Positions 1-10,177 are shown, counted from the stretch's first letter. The stretch: DNA of 64,000 nt from Candidatus Streptomyces philanthi (GCA_018114805.1 CP073042.1:3968001-4032000); one strand, 5' to 3'. Notes: generated by a model from the letters alone, not told the origin. Numbers and translations: made by a program.

Positions 1-105
1 CAGTGGGAGCGCCGCTTCGAGGTCGCCGCCCTCATCGAAGACCTGACCCGCACCGAGGAGTTGGCCCGCTCCCGCTGGTTCGACGGCGCGCCGGGCACCG
101 CCTGA
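1..105 (+). CDS. C-terminal end of an unidentified protein (5' truncated by window)
   Basis: The first 34 codons read in frame from base 1 to a TGA stop, with strongly G/C-rich third positions. The visible tail is mostly charged and helical (begins QWERRFEVAALIEDL). No family can be named from so short a piece. The end is convergent with the WYL regulator that follows. Confidence 0.6.
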   Translation, partial: QWERRFEVAALIEDLTRTEELARSRWFDGAPGTA

Positions 106-140
106 GGGGCGGGGGCAGCGGCGGGCGATCGGCTGGCTGC

Positions 141-1119
141 TCAGGGGGTGTCGGCGTAGCGGCCGGCGAGCGCGGCGGCGCGCTGGTGTAGCGAGGCGCG
201 CAGCGACCGGGGGCCGACGGCCTCCGCGTCCGCGCCCAGCTCCCACAGCGCCCACTCGGCGTGCCGCGCGTCCTGGAAGGTGACCTCAAGGCGCGCCCAG
301 CCGTCGGCGTCGGGCTCCAGGACGCGCACGCCCAGCGCGGTGTCCACCAACTCCTCCCGCCGCGCCGGGCGCACCCGTATCAGCGCGGTGACGTGGTGCT
401 CGCCGTCGAAGCCGAACCGCGCGGAGCCCTCCTGCCAGATCCGGTCCAGGTCGACCGTCTCCGGCCGCTCCGCCGGTTCGGCGAGTTCCTCGGCCGCCGC
501 GATCCGGGAGAGCCGGTACGTACGGTCGGCGCCGGCCCGGGTGGCCAGTAGGTAGCCCCGGTCGCGCACGGTGACCAGGCCGATCGGGTCCACCGTGCGC
601 CACCGGGGCGGCTGGCCCGTGGCCGCGTAGTGGATGCGCAGCTTGCGCCCGGCCAGCACCGCGCGCCGGACCTCGGCCAGCGCGGCGGCGGGCACCTGGT
701 CGGTGGCCGACCGCCGGGCGAGCAGGTCGGTCTCCGGGTCGACGAGCAGCCGCCGGGCGGCGTCGCTCGCGCCCGCCCGGTGGTCCTCCGGCAGCGCGTC
801 GACCACCTTCCGCATGGCCGAGGCGAGTGCCGCGCCGAGGCCGAACGCCGGCTCCCCGCGGGCCGACCCGGCGGTCAGCAGGGCCAGCGCCTCGTCGTGG
901 TTCAGCCCGGTCAGCTCGGTCCGGAAGCCGGCCAGCAGCGCGAACCCGCCGTGCCGGCCGCGCTCGGCGTAGACCGGCACGCCGGCGGCGGACAGCGCCT
1001 TCGATGTCGCGCAGCACGGTACGGGTGGAGACCTCAAGCTCGCGGGCGAGCGTGTCCGCGGCCAGCCGACCGCGCTGGCGCAGCAGGAGGACCAGGGAAA
1101 CTAGCCAGTCAGCACGCAT
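141..1119 (-). pseudogene. WYL-domain HTH transcriptional regulator (one frameshift)
   Basis: Family: YafY/DeoR-like regulators with an N-terminal winged helix and a ligand-sensing WYL domain. The first ~40 residues carry the HTH (start MRADWLVSLVLLL, with LEVSTRTVLRDIE as recognition region). The rest lies in another frame and holds the WYL core (RKLRIHYAATGQPPRWR) and the WCX-like C-terminus. One extra G near 1003 separates the frames (gacatcgaAGgcgctg instead of gacatcGAGgcgctg); repaired, the protein is about 325 aa, normal for the family. It is divergent from a RidA gene, which is the likely target. The start at 1119 is the Met preceding the conserved HTH. Confidence 0.85.
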
Positions 1120-1136
1120 GCGCAGCACTGTAAGCC

Positions 1137-1163
1137 GATACGTGACAGAGGGTGTCGTGATAT
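1137..1163. promoter_or_regulatory. Possible operator between WYL regulator and ridA
   Basis: An imperfect dyad (ATA...GACA-N5-TGTC...TAT) lies in the 135-bp divergent spacer, just upstream of the regulator start. The position suits an autoregulatory site; the symmetry is weak. Confidence 0.3.
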
Positions 1164-1254
1164 GCCGCGAGGCTCTTCCCACGACGCCACCCCGTCACAA
1201 CGGCGGCCGCCGGGCGACGGGCGTGCGGAGCCACCATCAACGAACGGAGCTGTC

Positions 1255-1656
1255 ATGGCAGTGGAGCGAACGGCGATCAACCCGGTGGCGTGGTCGACGG
1301 AGCTGGGGTTCAACCAGGGCGAGCTCGTCTCCGGGCACACCCGGACCCTGTACGTCTCGGGCCAGACCGCGATGGGCCGCGAGGGCAAGCCCCAGCACGA
1401 GGGGGACATGGCGCCGCAGTTGGCGCTGAGCCTCGACAACCTGGAGGCCGTGCTTGGCGAGGCGGAGATGACGCTCGCCCACCTCGTGCGGCTCAACGTC
1501 CACACGACCGACGTCGACCTGCTCTTCCAGCACTACGGCGTGCTGGCGGCGCGGCTGGCCGCCGCCGGGGTGGCGCCGACCACCACCATGCTCGGGGTGG
1601 TGCGGCTGGCCGTCCCCGGCCAGTTGGTCGAGCTTGAGGGAACTGCCGTCGCCTGA
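1255..1656 (+). CDS. RidA family (YjgF/YER057c/UK114) protein
   Basis: A 133-aa protein of the RidA/Rid superfamily, trimeric cytosolic proteins whose archetype hydrolyses reactive enamine/imine intermediates from PLP enzymes. Visible hallmarks are LYVSGQTAM near residue 35, a QLALSLDNLEAVL helix, LVRLNVHTTDV and the C-terminal LAVPGQLVELEGTAVA. The canonical catalytic Arg of RidA near the C-terminus is not evident, so it may be an atypical Rid subgroup. The ATG at 1255 is chosen because GGAG lies just upstream and it matches the usual length. It is divergent from the WYL regulator. Confidence 0.88.
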   Translation: MAVERTAINPVAWSTELGFNQGELVSGHTRTLYVSGQTAMGREGKPQHEGDMAPQLALSLDNLEAVLGEAEMTLAHLVRLNVHTTDVDLLFQHYGVLAARLAAAGVAPTTTMLGVVRLAVPGQLVELEGTAVA

Positions 1657-1867
1657 CGCCGCCCGCCGGTGGGTGGCGCGCCGATCCGGGGCCGGCGCGG
1701 TTGATGGGGCTGGGCTGACGGGTCTGACGGGACGTATGTGACGAGGCCCAACTCGTGGGGCTCCGGAAACAGTTGTGAATGACGGGTGAAATACGTACAG
1801 TCGCTCCCGTCGGACTCCGTCATCTCATCAGAGAGGATGGAGCCCTTTTCATGGTATGGGGGGATTC

Positions 1868-2641
1868 ATGCGCAAGAGCGCATCTCTGGCTGTGCTCGCC
1901 GTCACCAGCGCCACCGTGCTGAGTGGTCTGACCGCCACTGCGGCACACGCGGACGGCTACGGCGACACCAAGATCACCAAGGTGGTCGTCAACGGCGGCA
2001 AGAACGTGGTCGTCGGCACGAGCGGCGCCAAGACCTTCATGGTCGCCATCACGGTGCAGGACAACTCGGGCATCCAGGGTGCCAAGATCGACATCCTGGG
2101 CCCGTCGTCCAGCTTCTTCCAGCCGACCAAGGCCGTCAAGTGCGTCGCCGCCGCCAACAAGAAGGTCAGCACCTGCACCGCGACCTTCAAGATCGACCCG
2201 CGCGTGGACCTGTACACCAACGCGCTGGCCGGCACCTGGTACGTGGACGCCTGGGTGGATGCCAAGGACGACGACTTCTTCACCTCGGACAAGGCCGGCT
2301 CCTTCCGGCTCCAGCGGGAGGGGAAGCTGACGGTCAACGCCTCGCCCGAGCCCGTCAAGAAGGGCAAGACGCTCACGGTCACGGGCAAGCTGACCCGCGC
2401 CCACTGGGACGTCTTCGGCGACAACAAGTGGGTCAACCACGGCAACCAGTCGGCCAAGCTAGAGTTCCGCAAGAAGGGCGCCAAGACCTTCTCGACGGTC
2501 AAGACCGTCAAGGGCAACAAGAACGGCGACTACAACACCACGGTCAAGGCGTCGGTGGACGGTGACTGGCGCTGGAACTTCGCCGGCTACAGCACCCACG
2601 CGGCCGTCGCCTCCGGCGTGGACTTCGTCGACGTGAAGTAA
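1868..2641 (+). CDS. Secreted protein with Ig-like/beta-sandwich repeats
   Basis: A 257-aa exported protein of unknown function. It has a classic Sec signal: MRKS, hydrophobic LAVLAVTSATVLSGL and an AHA cleavage site near residue 27. The mature part is rich in Lys, Thr and Val, contains one spaced Cys pair (VKCVAAANKKVSTC), and appears to hold two beta-rich modules, the second beginning near KLTVNASPEPVKKGKTLTV, which resembles bacterial Ig-like domains. No catalytic motif is visible. An upstream ATG four codons earlier is possible, but MRKS is the natural signal-peptide start. It has its own promoter region and a downstream hairpin. Confidence 0.75.
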   Translation: MRKSASLAVLAVTSATVLSGLTATAAHADGYGDTKITKVVVNGGKNVVVGTSGAKTFMVAITVQDNSGIQGAKIDILGPSSSFFQPTKAVKCVAAANKKVSTCTATFKIDPRVDLYTNALAGTWYVDAWVDAKDDDFFTSDKAGSFRLQREGKLTVNASPEPVKKGKTLTVTGKLTRAHWDVFGDNKWVNHGNQSAKLEFRKKGAKTFSTVKTVKGNKNGDYNTTVKASVDGDWRWNFAGYSTHAAVASGVDFVDVK

Positions 2642-2689
2642 CGCTATCGTAAGGTAGCAGCACCCGGCGCGCGTCGCCGGAAACGGGTC

Positions 2690-2718
2690 GGGCCCGCGCC
2701 ATAGTCTGGAGCGGGCCC
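2690..2718. terminator. Hairpin terminator, probably bidirectional
   Basis: Stem GGGCCCGC / GCGGGCCC with a 13-nt loop, between the secreted-protein gene and the convergent ATPase gene. Confidence 0.6.
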
Positions 2719-2769
2719 GCTCGCGTGTCGGCGTCCGCCGTCGTCAGCGCCCGGGCGCGCTGGCTCGCG

Positions 2770-5222
2770 CTAGGCCGGGAAGCGCCGGCCCACCCAGCGC
2801 CAGGCCACCTCAAGCAGGAGCGAGGCGGCCACCGCGATGCCCACCGCCGCCCACGGCATCGACGTGCCGACCAGCTTGAGCGCGAAGAAATCCTGCAACC
2901 ACGGCGTGACGACCACGATCACGAAGCCGAGCGCCATCGTCAGCACGAGCCCGATCTGCCACCAGCTGTACGGCCGCGCGACGATCGCCAGCACCCACAT
3001 CGAGATCAGGAACAGCGTCAGCGTCGCCGCGCTGGTCTCCGCGTCCCGCGCGCCCTCGCCCGTGTAGTGGCTCCGGGCGATGAGGTACGTGGCGAAGGTG
3101 GCGACGGCCGCGATGACGCCCGCGGGGATCGCGTACCGCATCACCCGGCGCACGAAGTTCGGCCGCGCCCGCTCCTTGTTGGGGGCTAGCGCCAGGAAGA
3201 ACGCCGGTACGCCGATCGTCAGCGTGGACAGCAGCGTCAGGTGCCGGGGCAGGAACGGGTACGAGACCTGCGAGCAGACCACGAGCAGCGCCAGCAGCAC
3301 CGAGTACACGGTCTTGACCAGGAACAGGTTGGCGACCCGCTCGATGTTGCCGATCACCCGCCGGCCCTCGGCGACCACCGAGGGCAGCGTCGAGAAGCTG
3401 TTGTTGAGCAGCACGATCTGGGCGACGGCGCGAGTTGCCTCGGAGCCGGAGCCCATCGACACGCCGATGTCCGCGTCCTTGAGCGCCAGCACGTCGTTGA
3501 CACCGTCGCCGGTCATCGCCACGGTGTGGCCGCGCGACTGGAGCGCGCCCACCATGTCTCGCTTCTGCTGCGGGGTGACCCGCCCGAACACCGCGCCGTC
3601 CTCAAGGGCGGTGGCCATCTCCTCACGGTCGGCGGGCAGCTGGCGGGCGTCTACCCGTGTGCTCGGCGCCCGGCAGCCCGAGCTTGCCGGCCACGGCGCC
3701 GACCGAGACAGCGTTGTCACCCGAGATGACCTTGGCCGCGACGTTCTGCTCCGCGAAGTACCGCAGCGTGTCCGCCGCACCCGGGCGCAGCCGCTGTTCG
3801 AGGACGACCAGCGCGGCCGGGCGCACGCCCTCGGCCACCCGCTCGTCGTCCAGCTCGCGGTCCATACGGGCCAGCAGCAGCACCCGCAGGCCCTGCGTGT
3901 TCAGGTCCTCGATCTCGCCGAGCACCGGGTCGCCGGCCGGCAGCAGTACGTCACGGGCGCCAAGGAGCCAGCCGCTGGCCTGGCCGGACGGCTCGGTCAG
4001 GGCCGCGCCGCTGTACTTGCGGGCGGAGGAGAAGGGCAACGCGGCCGTGCACTCCCAGTCGGCCGGCTCCGGGTACGCGTCGATGATCGCCTGGAGGCTG
4101 GCGTTGGGCCGCGGGTCGCTGGCGCCGAGCGCGCTGAGCACCTGCCCCACGTGGGCCTCGTCCGGCGCGGCGCCCTCGCCCCCGCCGGCCGGTTGGCCGT
4201 CGCCCAGCAGCCGCACCTCGGTGACGTCCATGCCGCCCTCGGTGAGGGTGCCGGTCTTGTCCAGGCACACCACGTCCACCCGGGCCAGGCCCTCGATCGT
4301 GGGCAGCTCCTGCACTAGCCACTGCTTGCGGCCCAGCCGGATGACGCCGATCGCGAAGGCGACCGAGGTCAGCAGCACCAGGCCCTCGGGCACCATCGGC
4401 ACGATCCCACCGACCACCCGGCGCACGGCCTCGCGCCAGTCGTTGTTCTCCACCACGCTCTGGCTGATGACCAGGCCGATCGCGGTGGGGACCATCATCC
4501 AGGTCACGTACTTGAGGATCTGGCTGATGCCGCTGCGCACCTCCGAGTGGACCAGCGTGAACCGCGACGCCTCCTCGGCGAGCTGCCGCGTACGCCTCCC
4601 GGCCCACCTTGGTGGCCGTGAACGCGCCGCCACCGGCCACCACGAAGGACCCGGACATCACCTGGTTGCCCGGCCGCTTGAGCACCGGGTCGGCCTCGCC
4701 GGTCAGCAGCGACTCGTCGATCTCCAGGCCGTCGGCCTCCACGACCTCGCCGTCGACCACGCACTTGTCGCTGGGCCCCAGCTCCACCAGGTCGCCGAGA
4801 ATGATCTCGCCGACCGGGATCTCGGCGGCGACCCCGTCGCGCCGCACGGTCGGCTTTGCCTCACCGATGACGACCAGGCTGTCCAGCGTCTTCTTGGCGT
4901 GCACCTCCTGGATAATGCCGATCGCGGTGTTGGCGACGATCACGAAGCCGAACAGCGCGTCCTGGATCGGCGCCACGGCCAGCATGATGACGAAGAGGAT
5001 GCCTATGATGGCGTTGAAGCGCGTGAAGATGTTGGCGCGGATGATGTCCGGTGAGGAGCGCACGGGGACGTCGTTGACCTCGCCCCGGCTCACCCGCTCC
5101 GCCACCTCGGCCGTGCTCAGCCCGGGATTGCCGGGCCGACGTGCTGCCGCGTCGGTGAGTGCGGAGGCCGCGCCGCCGTCCGGGTCAGGTTCGTCGACTG
5201 CGGTCTCAGCCCGATACGTCAT
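2770..5222 (-). pseudogene. Cation-transporting P-type ATPase, CtpE-like (two frameshifts)
   Basis: A membrane ATPase of the P-type (E1-E2) family. All signatures are present across three frames: actuator LLTGEADPV, phosphorylation site CLDKTGTLTEGG, nucleotide-binding KYSGAAL, and hinge MTGDGVNDVLALKDADIGV, followed by a membrane-rich C-terminus with GVPAFFLALAPN. The last motif and the ANIFTRFNAIIG N-terminus resemble mycobacterial CtpE (reported Ca2+ uptake); the metal is an inference. Frameshifts fall near 4590 and 3655; repaired length is about 815 aa. The TAG stop at 2770-2772 lies in a CTAG and could itself be artefactual. The start at 5222 (MTYRAETAV) is preferred to a longer form. 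Confidence 0.85.
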
Positions 5223-5408
5223 GACACGAAGGTACGGGGGGAAGACAACGGCCACCCCTTGAATACGCACCAAAGCGGCGTGGGAGTTCTCTCAACTGCG
5301 CCGGCAACCTCCGAGGCCATTGTTGCGGCGGCCCCACCCGTGCTCCCCGGCGCCGCTGGCCGCTCGCCCCGGCCGCTCGCCTTCGGACCCGGGCCGGCCG
5401 GCGTGCCG

Positions 5409-5792
5409 CTACGCTGTGGCGCCGGCCTCGTCCGAGGGCCGCGCCACGGCGGTGGCTCCGGCCTCTCCCGGCGCCGTCCCGCCCGCCGCCGTGTCGTCCG
5501 CGCCCGCCCCGCCGGCCGTCGCGTCGGACGCCCGCGCGGCTTCGGCCTCGGCCGCGTGGCGTCGGATGGCCTCGTCGCGCCCGCGCACGTACCAGATGCC
5601 GATCAGCCCGAGTCCCGCGCCGGCCAGGCAGGTCCACAGCCACCACAGGTGGTCGTGGTCGTCGAACCAGCTGTAGAAGGGGAGCTGGGTGAGGAAGAGG
5701 ACGAACCACACGATCGTGCCACCGCTGATCGTGGCGACGACGTTGCCCTCCAGGGGCTCGGGCGCCTCGTGCAGGGGGGTCCACTTCTTCAT
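5409..5792 (-). CDS. DUF2530 membrane protein
   Basis: A 127-aa small membrane protein. The first ~80 residues fit DUF2530: HEAPEPLEGNVVATISGG, then helix VWFVLFLTQLPFYSWF, a DHDHLWWLW turn and a second helix TCLAGAGLGLIGIWYV. The tail is an Ala/Gly-rich low-complexity extension. Function is unknown. It is divergent from an NCS2 purine permease; this pairing recurs in Streptomyces from general knowledge, suggesting related control. The start at 5792 matches the family N-terminus MKKWTP. Confidence 0.85.
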   Translation of the reverse strand: MKKWTPLHEAPEPLEGNVVATISGGTIVWFVLFLTQLPFYSWFDDHDHLWWLWTCLAGAGLGLIGIWYVRGRDEAIRRHAAEAEAARASDATAGGAGADDTAAGGTAPGEAGATAVARPSDEAGATA

Positions 5793-5914
5793 GGTCCAAG
5801 CGTAGTCCGTCCGCACGGTCGACCGGCGGGGTGGGCGCCGCTCGACAGGCCGGGAGCTATATCGGTCTACGCGCGGAGATAGCAATCTTTCTCTTGTTTG
5901 TTCATACTGCAACG

Positions 5915-5932
5915 GTCCAGTTCCGTCTGGAC
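5915..5932. promoter_or_regulatory. Inverted repeat in DUF2530/permease divergent spacer
   Basis: GTCCAG-N6-CTGGAC sits in an AT-richer stretch of the roughly 300-bp spacer (5793-6099), which otherwise shows no gene. It could be an operator for either direction. Confidence 0.4.
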
Positions 5933-6099
5933 TTATTCGTAGGAACATCCCAATGCGGGCGCGAACGTGCCGGCGGCGCACGCTGCCGACCCGCGTCGAC
6001 CGGCGGGCGCCCCGCCCGCCCCCGCCGCCCGCCCCGTCCCCACCCCGTCCCACCCCCCATCCCCGCCTTCCCTCAAGGCCCGTCCGACTGAGGTCCCGC

Positions 6100-7595
6100 A
6101 TGTCCCCCTCGGCCAGCGCAGCGGTCAACGACCCGCAGCCGCCCCCGCCCCCACCCGAGTCGCGGAACGCCGTCGACCGGTTCTTCAAGATCACGCAGCG
6201 GGGTTCGTCCGTCGGCCGCGAGGTGCGCGGCGGCCTGGCGACCTTCTTCGCGATGGCGTACATCATCGTGCTCAACCCGATGGCGTACATCATCGTGCTC
6301 AACCCGATCATTCTCGGAGCGGGCCACGACAAGTACGAGAGCTACCTCGACAACGGGCAGCTCGTCACGGTCACCGCGCTGATGGCCGGGCTCACCACGC
6401 TGCTGATGGGCGTCATCGGCAACGTGCCCATCGCCATCGCCGCGGGCCTGGGCATCAACGCCGTCGTCTCCCTCCAGCTCGCGCCGAAGATGAGCTGGCC
6501 GGACGCGATGGGCATGGTCGTGCTGGCCGGCCTGGTGCTGATGCTCCTGGTCGCCTCCTGACTGCGGCGGCGCGTCATGGACGCCATCCCCCGGCGGGCT
6601 GCGCCGCGCCATCGCGATCAGCATCGGCCTGTTCATCTCGCTGATCGGCCTGGTCGACTCCGGCTTCGTCACCCGCAACCCGGACAAGGCCCACACCAGC
6701 GTCCCGCTCGGCCTCGGCACCCGGGGGTCAGCTCCAGGGCTGGCCGGTGCTGGTCTTCGTGATCGGCCTCGCGCTCACGTTCATCCTGGTCGTCCGCAAG
6801 ACGCGGGGCGCGATCCTCATCGGCATCACCGTGATGGCCTTCGTCGCCATCATCATCAACGCGCTCGTGACCATCCCGGACGCGATCTGGGGCCTGGCCG
6901 TCCCCGAGGTGCCGGACAAGGTGGTGGACGCCCCCGACTTCGGCCTCATCGGCGAGATCAGCCTTTTCGGCGGCTTCCAGGAGGTGGGCGTCCTCACCGG
7001 CTGCCTGTTCGTCTTCACCGTGCTGCTGTCGGGCTTCTTCGACGCGATGGGCACCATAATCGGCGTCGGCGAGGAGGCCGGGCTCACTGACGAGAAGGGC
7101 CAGCTGCCCGGGATGGGCCGCATCCTGATGGTGGACGGCATCGCGGTGGCGGGCGGCGGCTTCGGCTCCGCGTCAGCCAACACCTGCTTCGTGGAGTCCA
7201 CCGCCGGCGTGGGCGAGGGCGCGCGCACCGGCCTGGCCAACATCGTGACCGGCTGCCTCTTCCTGCTCGCCCTGGTCTTCACGCCGCTGGCCAAGGTCGT
7301 CCCGTCCCAGGCGGCGACGCCCGCGCTGCTCGTCGTCGGCTTCCTGATCATGGCGGCCAACATCAAGGAGATCGACTGGAGCGACGTCACGATCGCCATC
7401 CCGGCATTCCTGACGATGATCGCGATGCCGTTCACGTACAGCATCACCATCACCATCGGCGTGCTGGCGTTCATCCTGCTCCGCATCGCGACCCAGCGGT
7501 TCCGTGAGGTCCCCTGGCTGCTCAACGTCGTCGGCGCCTGCTTCCTCGTCTACTTCCTGCTCGACCCCATCGAGCAGGCCCTGGGCGTCAAGTAA
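6100..7595 (+). pseudogene. NCS2 family purine permease, AzgA/PbuG-like (disrupted)
   Basis: A multi-pass inner-membrane transporter for hypoxanthine/guanine/adenine type substrates. Recognised by TFFAMAYIIVLNP, GLGINAVVSLQLAP, the long GFFDAMGTIIGVGEEAG segment and the AzgA signature NTCFVESTAGVGEGARTG. The gene is interrupted by an in-frame TGA at 6559-6561, by one extra base near 6590 and by another shift near 6723. It also carries a 27-bp in-frame tandem duplication in the first membrane segment. Repaired length is about 490 aa, typical. The start at 6100 follows a proline-rich leader common in Streptomyces orthologues. A strong hairpin follows. Confidence 0.88.
6253..6306 (+). repeat. 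Perfect 27-bp tandem duplication inside permease gene
   Basis: Two identical 27-bp units (6253-6279, 6280-6306) encode MAYIIVLNP twice. The NCS2 family has this segment once, so one copy is a recent duplication or assembly artefact. Confidence 0.9.
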
Positions 7596-7618
7596 CGCCC
7601 GCGCCCCCGCACCCCGCT

Positions 7619-7653
7619 CCGGGCCCCGCCGGCACCACGCCGGCCGGGGCCCG
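7619..7653. terminator. Strong GC hairpin terminator
   Basis: Stem CCGGGCCCCGCCGGC pairs with GCCGGCCGGGGCCCGG (one bulge) around a 4-5 nt loop, after the permease and facing the convergent ribbon-helix-helix gene. Confidence 0.7.
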
Positions 7654-7679
7654 GTGTCGTCGGGTGCGTGTGCGGGACG

Positions 7680-7889
7680 TCAGCGGGTCCGGGCGTCAGA
7701 CGGGGTGCCGGGCTCGTCGTAGAAGGCCGCCGTCTCGTCCAGGGAGGCGTGGAAGCGCTCGTCGAAGTCCTCCCGGATCAGCGTCCGGACCACGTACTCC
7801 TGGACACTCATGCCCCGTTTGGCGGCATGCTGTCGTATCCGGTCCAGCAACTCGCCGTCGACCCGCAGGCTGAGCACCTTTGATCCCAT
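7680..7889 (-). CDS. Small ribbon-helix-helix-type protein
   Basis: A 69-aa protein with the CopG/Arc-like pattern: beta strand KVLSLRVDGELLDRI, then helix RQHAAKRGMSVQEYV and helix VRTLIREDFDERF. Such proteins are dimeric DNA binders and often antitoxins or autoregulators. No toxin gene lies beside it: neighbours are the purine permease (convergent) and marR (divergent). Start ATG at 7889. Confidence 0.7.
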   Translation of the reverse strand: MGSKVLSLRVDGELLDRIRQHAAKRGMSVQEYVVRTLIREDFDERFHASLDETAAFYDEPGTPSDARTR

Positions 7890-7992
7890 GCGGGACAGCG
7901 TTGCCGGGAGGGCGGCGCCGTTCGTTCACTTCATGGCGCCAGATCACTCGTATGGGTGATTCGTACGGGAAACGCTTTCGGGTTTTGTTAGG

Positions 7993-8012
7993 TAGCGTAA
8001 TGAGTTACGCTA
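7993..8012. promoter_or_regulatory. MarR-type operator, perfect palindrome
   Basis: TAGCGTAA-TGAG-TTACGCTA is an exact 8+4+8 inverted repeat ending 5 bp before the marR start. Position and symmetry fit autoregulation by the adjacent MarR protein. Confidence 0.8.
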
Positions 8013-8017
8013 AATAC

Positions 8018-8482
8018 ATGCCTGACTTGACCGGCGACGACGCTGCCGCCGTGAACTCACTGCGATCCGCCGTGATGCGCCTCTCCCGACGTCTCAAGCA
8101 CCAGCCGCTCGTCTCCGACGGCGGGCGCGGTGGGCGCGTGGACGAGTCGCTCAGCCCGACCGAGATGTCGGTGCTCGGGACCCTCGCGCGCTGCGGCTCG
8201 GCCACACCGGGCGAGCTGGCCCGCAAGGAACACGTACAGCCACCGTCGATGACCCGCATCGTGGCCCTGCTCGAAGCCAAGAGTCTGGTCAGGCTGGAGC
8301 CACACCTAGAAGACCGCCGGCAGAAGGTCGTCACGCAGACGGAGCGGGCCGAGGCGATGCTCGAAGAGAGCCGCCGCAAGCGCAACGCCTGGCTGGCCGA
8401 CCTGGCCGGGCAGCTCGACGAGGACGAGTGGGCCACGCTGCGCGCCGCCGCGCCCGTCCTGGAGAAGCTCGCCCACCTGTGA
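8018..8482 (+). CDS. MarR family transcriptional regulator
   Basis: A 154-aa winged-helix repressor of the MarR family. Helices: NSLRSAVMRLSRRLKHQ, then LSPTEMSVLGTLARCG, recognition region PPSMTRIVALLEAKSLV and wing EDRRQKVVTQTE, ending with a dimerisation helix. An in-frame ATG at 8000 lies inside the operator palindrome and has no ribosome site, so the ATG at 8018 is preferred; with no Shine-Dalgarno before it either, a leaderless transcript is likely. An MFS exporter gene follows by 162 bp in the same direction, so the regulator probably controls itself and the transporter. Confidence 0.88.
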   Translation: MPDLTGDDAAAVNSLRSAVMRLSRRLKHQPLVSDGGRGGRVDESLSPTEMSVLGTLARCGSATPGELARKEHVQPPSMTRIVALLEAKSLVRLEPHLEDRRQKVVTQTERAEAMLEESRRKRNAWLADLAGQLDEDEWATLRAAAPVLEKLAHL

Positions 8483-8644
8483 CGCCACCCCCGGCGTGCG
8501 GCCCACCGCCCGCCGGGCACCCGCCACCGGCCCACCCCGGGCCCAACCCGACCGTCAGGACCCCACAGCGAACGCGTCACCCGAGCCGACCCGGGAGGCT
8601 GCCCCAGCGGCGGCCTCCCCGCACCGAAAGGAGGCGAAGCCGCT

Positions 8645-10177
8645 TTGAGTACGGGACCCGGAGCAGACTCCGCACCCGCACCAAAACCGTCTACACCCAC
8701 CGACTCCCCGCCGACCCGCGGCACGATGTTCAGCTCGCTGAAGATCCGCAACTACCGGCTCTTCGCCAGCGGCGCCGTCATATCCAACACCGGCACCTGG
8801 ATGTCCCGCATCACGCAGGACTGGCTCGTGCTCGGCCTCACCGGCTCCGCCACCGCCGTCGGCATCACCACGGCCCTCCAGTTCCTTCCAATGCTGCTGT
8901 TCGGCCTGTACGGTGGCGTCATCGCCGACCGCTACTCCAAGCGCGGCATGCTGCTGTGCACGCAGACCGCGCTCGGCCTGTGCGGGCTCGCGCTCGCCGC
9001 GCTCACCCTGAGCGGCCACGTCCAGGTCTGGCACGTCTACCTGATCGCCTTCCTGCTCGGCATGGTCACCGTCGTGGACACCCCGGCCCGGCAGGCGTTT
9101 GTCATGGAGATGGTCGGCCCGAACGACCTGCGCAACGCCGTCGGCCTCAACTCCGCCAACTTCCAGTCCGCCCGCCTCGTCGGCCCCGCCGTGGCCGGTG
9201 TCCTGATCACCGCCGTGGGCAGCGGCTGGGCCTTCCTGCTCAACGGGCTCTCCTTCACCGCCCCGCTGATCGGCCTGCTGATGATGCGGACCGCCGAACT
9301 GCACTCCGTGGACCGCGCGCCACGCGGCAAGGGCCAGTTGCGCGAGGGCCTGCGGTACGTCGCCGGCCGCCCCGAACTGATCTGGCCGATCGTGCTCGTC
9401 GGCTTCATCGGCACCTTCGGCTTCAACTTCCCCATCTGGCTCACCACCTTCGCCGACGACGTCTTCCACGCCGGCCCCGGCACGTACGGCCTGCTGAACA
9501 CGTTGATGGCCACGGGCTCGCTGACCGGCGCCCTGCTCGCCGCCCGGCGCGGCACGTCGCGGCTGCGCATGATGGTCGGCGCGGCGCTGCTGTTCGGCTT
9601 GCTGGAGATCGTCGCCGCGCTCACACCCTCGTTCTGGGCGTTCGCCGCGCTGATGGTGCCGATCGGCGTCTTCGGCCTGACGTTCAACGTCACCGCCAAC
9701 TCCAGCGTCCAGCTCGCGACCGACCCGTCGATGCGGGCCCGCGTCATGAGCCTGTACATGATGGTCTTCGTCGGCGGCACCCCGATCGGCGGCCCGCTCG
9801 TCGGCTGGGCCACCGACACCTACGGCGCCCGCGCCGGCTTCATCGCCGGCGGCGTGATCTCCGCCCTCGCGGCCCTCACGGTCGGCCTGGTCCTCATGCG
9901 CGTCGGCGGCTTCCGCCTCCGCCTCGACCTGCGCCGCGGCCACCGCGCCGTGCGGCTGGTGCCGCGCCCGGGGGCGGTCCCGGCGGAGGCCGGAGCGGGT
10001 GCCGCTCCCACGGCCCCGGCTGAGCCGGGGCCGGCGGGGCCTGCCGCCGAGGGTGGCGCTTCGCCGGGCGATGGTGCCGGGTCGGGCGACGGCGCCGGGC
10101 TGGACGATGGCGCTCGACCCGGCGATGGTGCCGCGCGCGGTCGCCGTACGAGGAAGCCGCTGGTGAAGACGGTGTAG
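8645..10177 (+). CDS. MFS transporter (EntS/MFS_3-like)
   Basis: A 510-aa major facilitator protein with about 12 membrane segments. Visible: conserved N-terminus SSLKIRNYRLFASGAV, motif-A-like loop GGVIADRYSKRGML between helices 2 and 3, and VDTPARQAFVMEMVGP typical of the EntS/enterobactin-exporter branch. Start is TTG, chosen because AAAGGAGG lies 10 nt upstream at 8627-8634. The last ~75 residues are a cytosolic low-complexity tail with repeated GDGA units. It is next to marR, suggesting regulated efflux; the substrate is unknown. Confidence 0.88.
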   Translation: MSTGPGADSAPAPKPSTPTDSPPTRGTMFSSLKIRNYRLFASGAVISNTGTWMSRITQDWLVLGLTGSATAVGITTALQFLPMLLFGLYGGVIADRYSKRGMLLCTQTALGLCGLALAALTLSGHVQVWHVYLIAFLLGMVTVVDTPARQAFVMEMVGPNDLRNAVGLNSANFQSARLVGPAVAGVLITAVGSGWAFLLNGLSFTAPLIGLLMMRTAELHSVDRAPRGKGQLREGLRYVAGRPELIWPIVLVGFIGTFGFNFPIWLTTFADDVFHAGPGTYGLLNTLMATGSLTGALLAARRGTSRLRMMVGAALLFGLLEIVAALTPSFWAFAALMVPIGVFGLTFNVTANSSVQLATDPSMRARVMSLYMMVFVGGTPIGGPLVGWATDTYGARAGFIAGGVISALAALTVGLVLMRVGGFRLRLDLRRGHRAVRLVPRPGAVPAEAGAGAAPTAPAEPGPAGPAAEGGASPGDGAGSGDGAGLDDGARPGDGAARGRRTRKPLVKTV

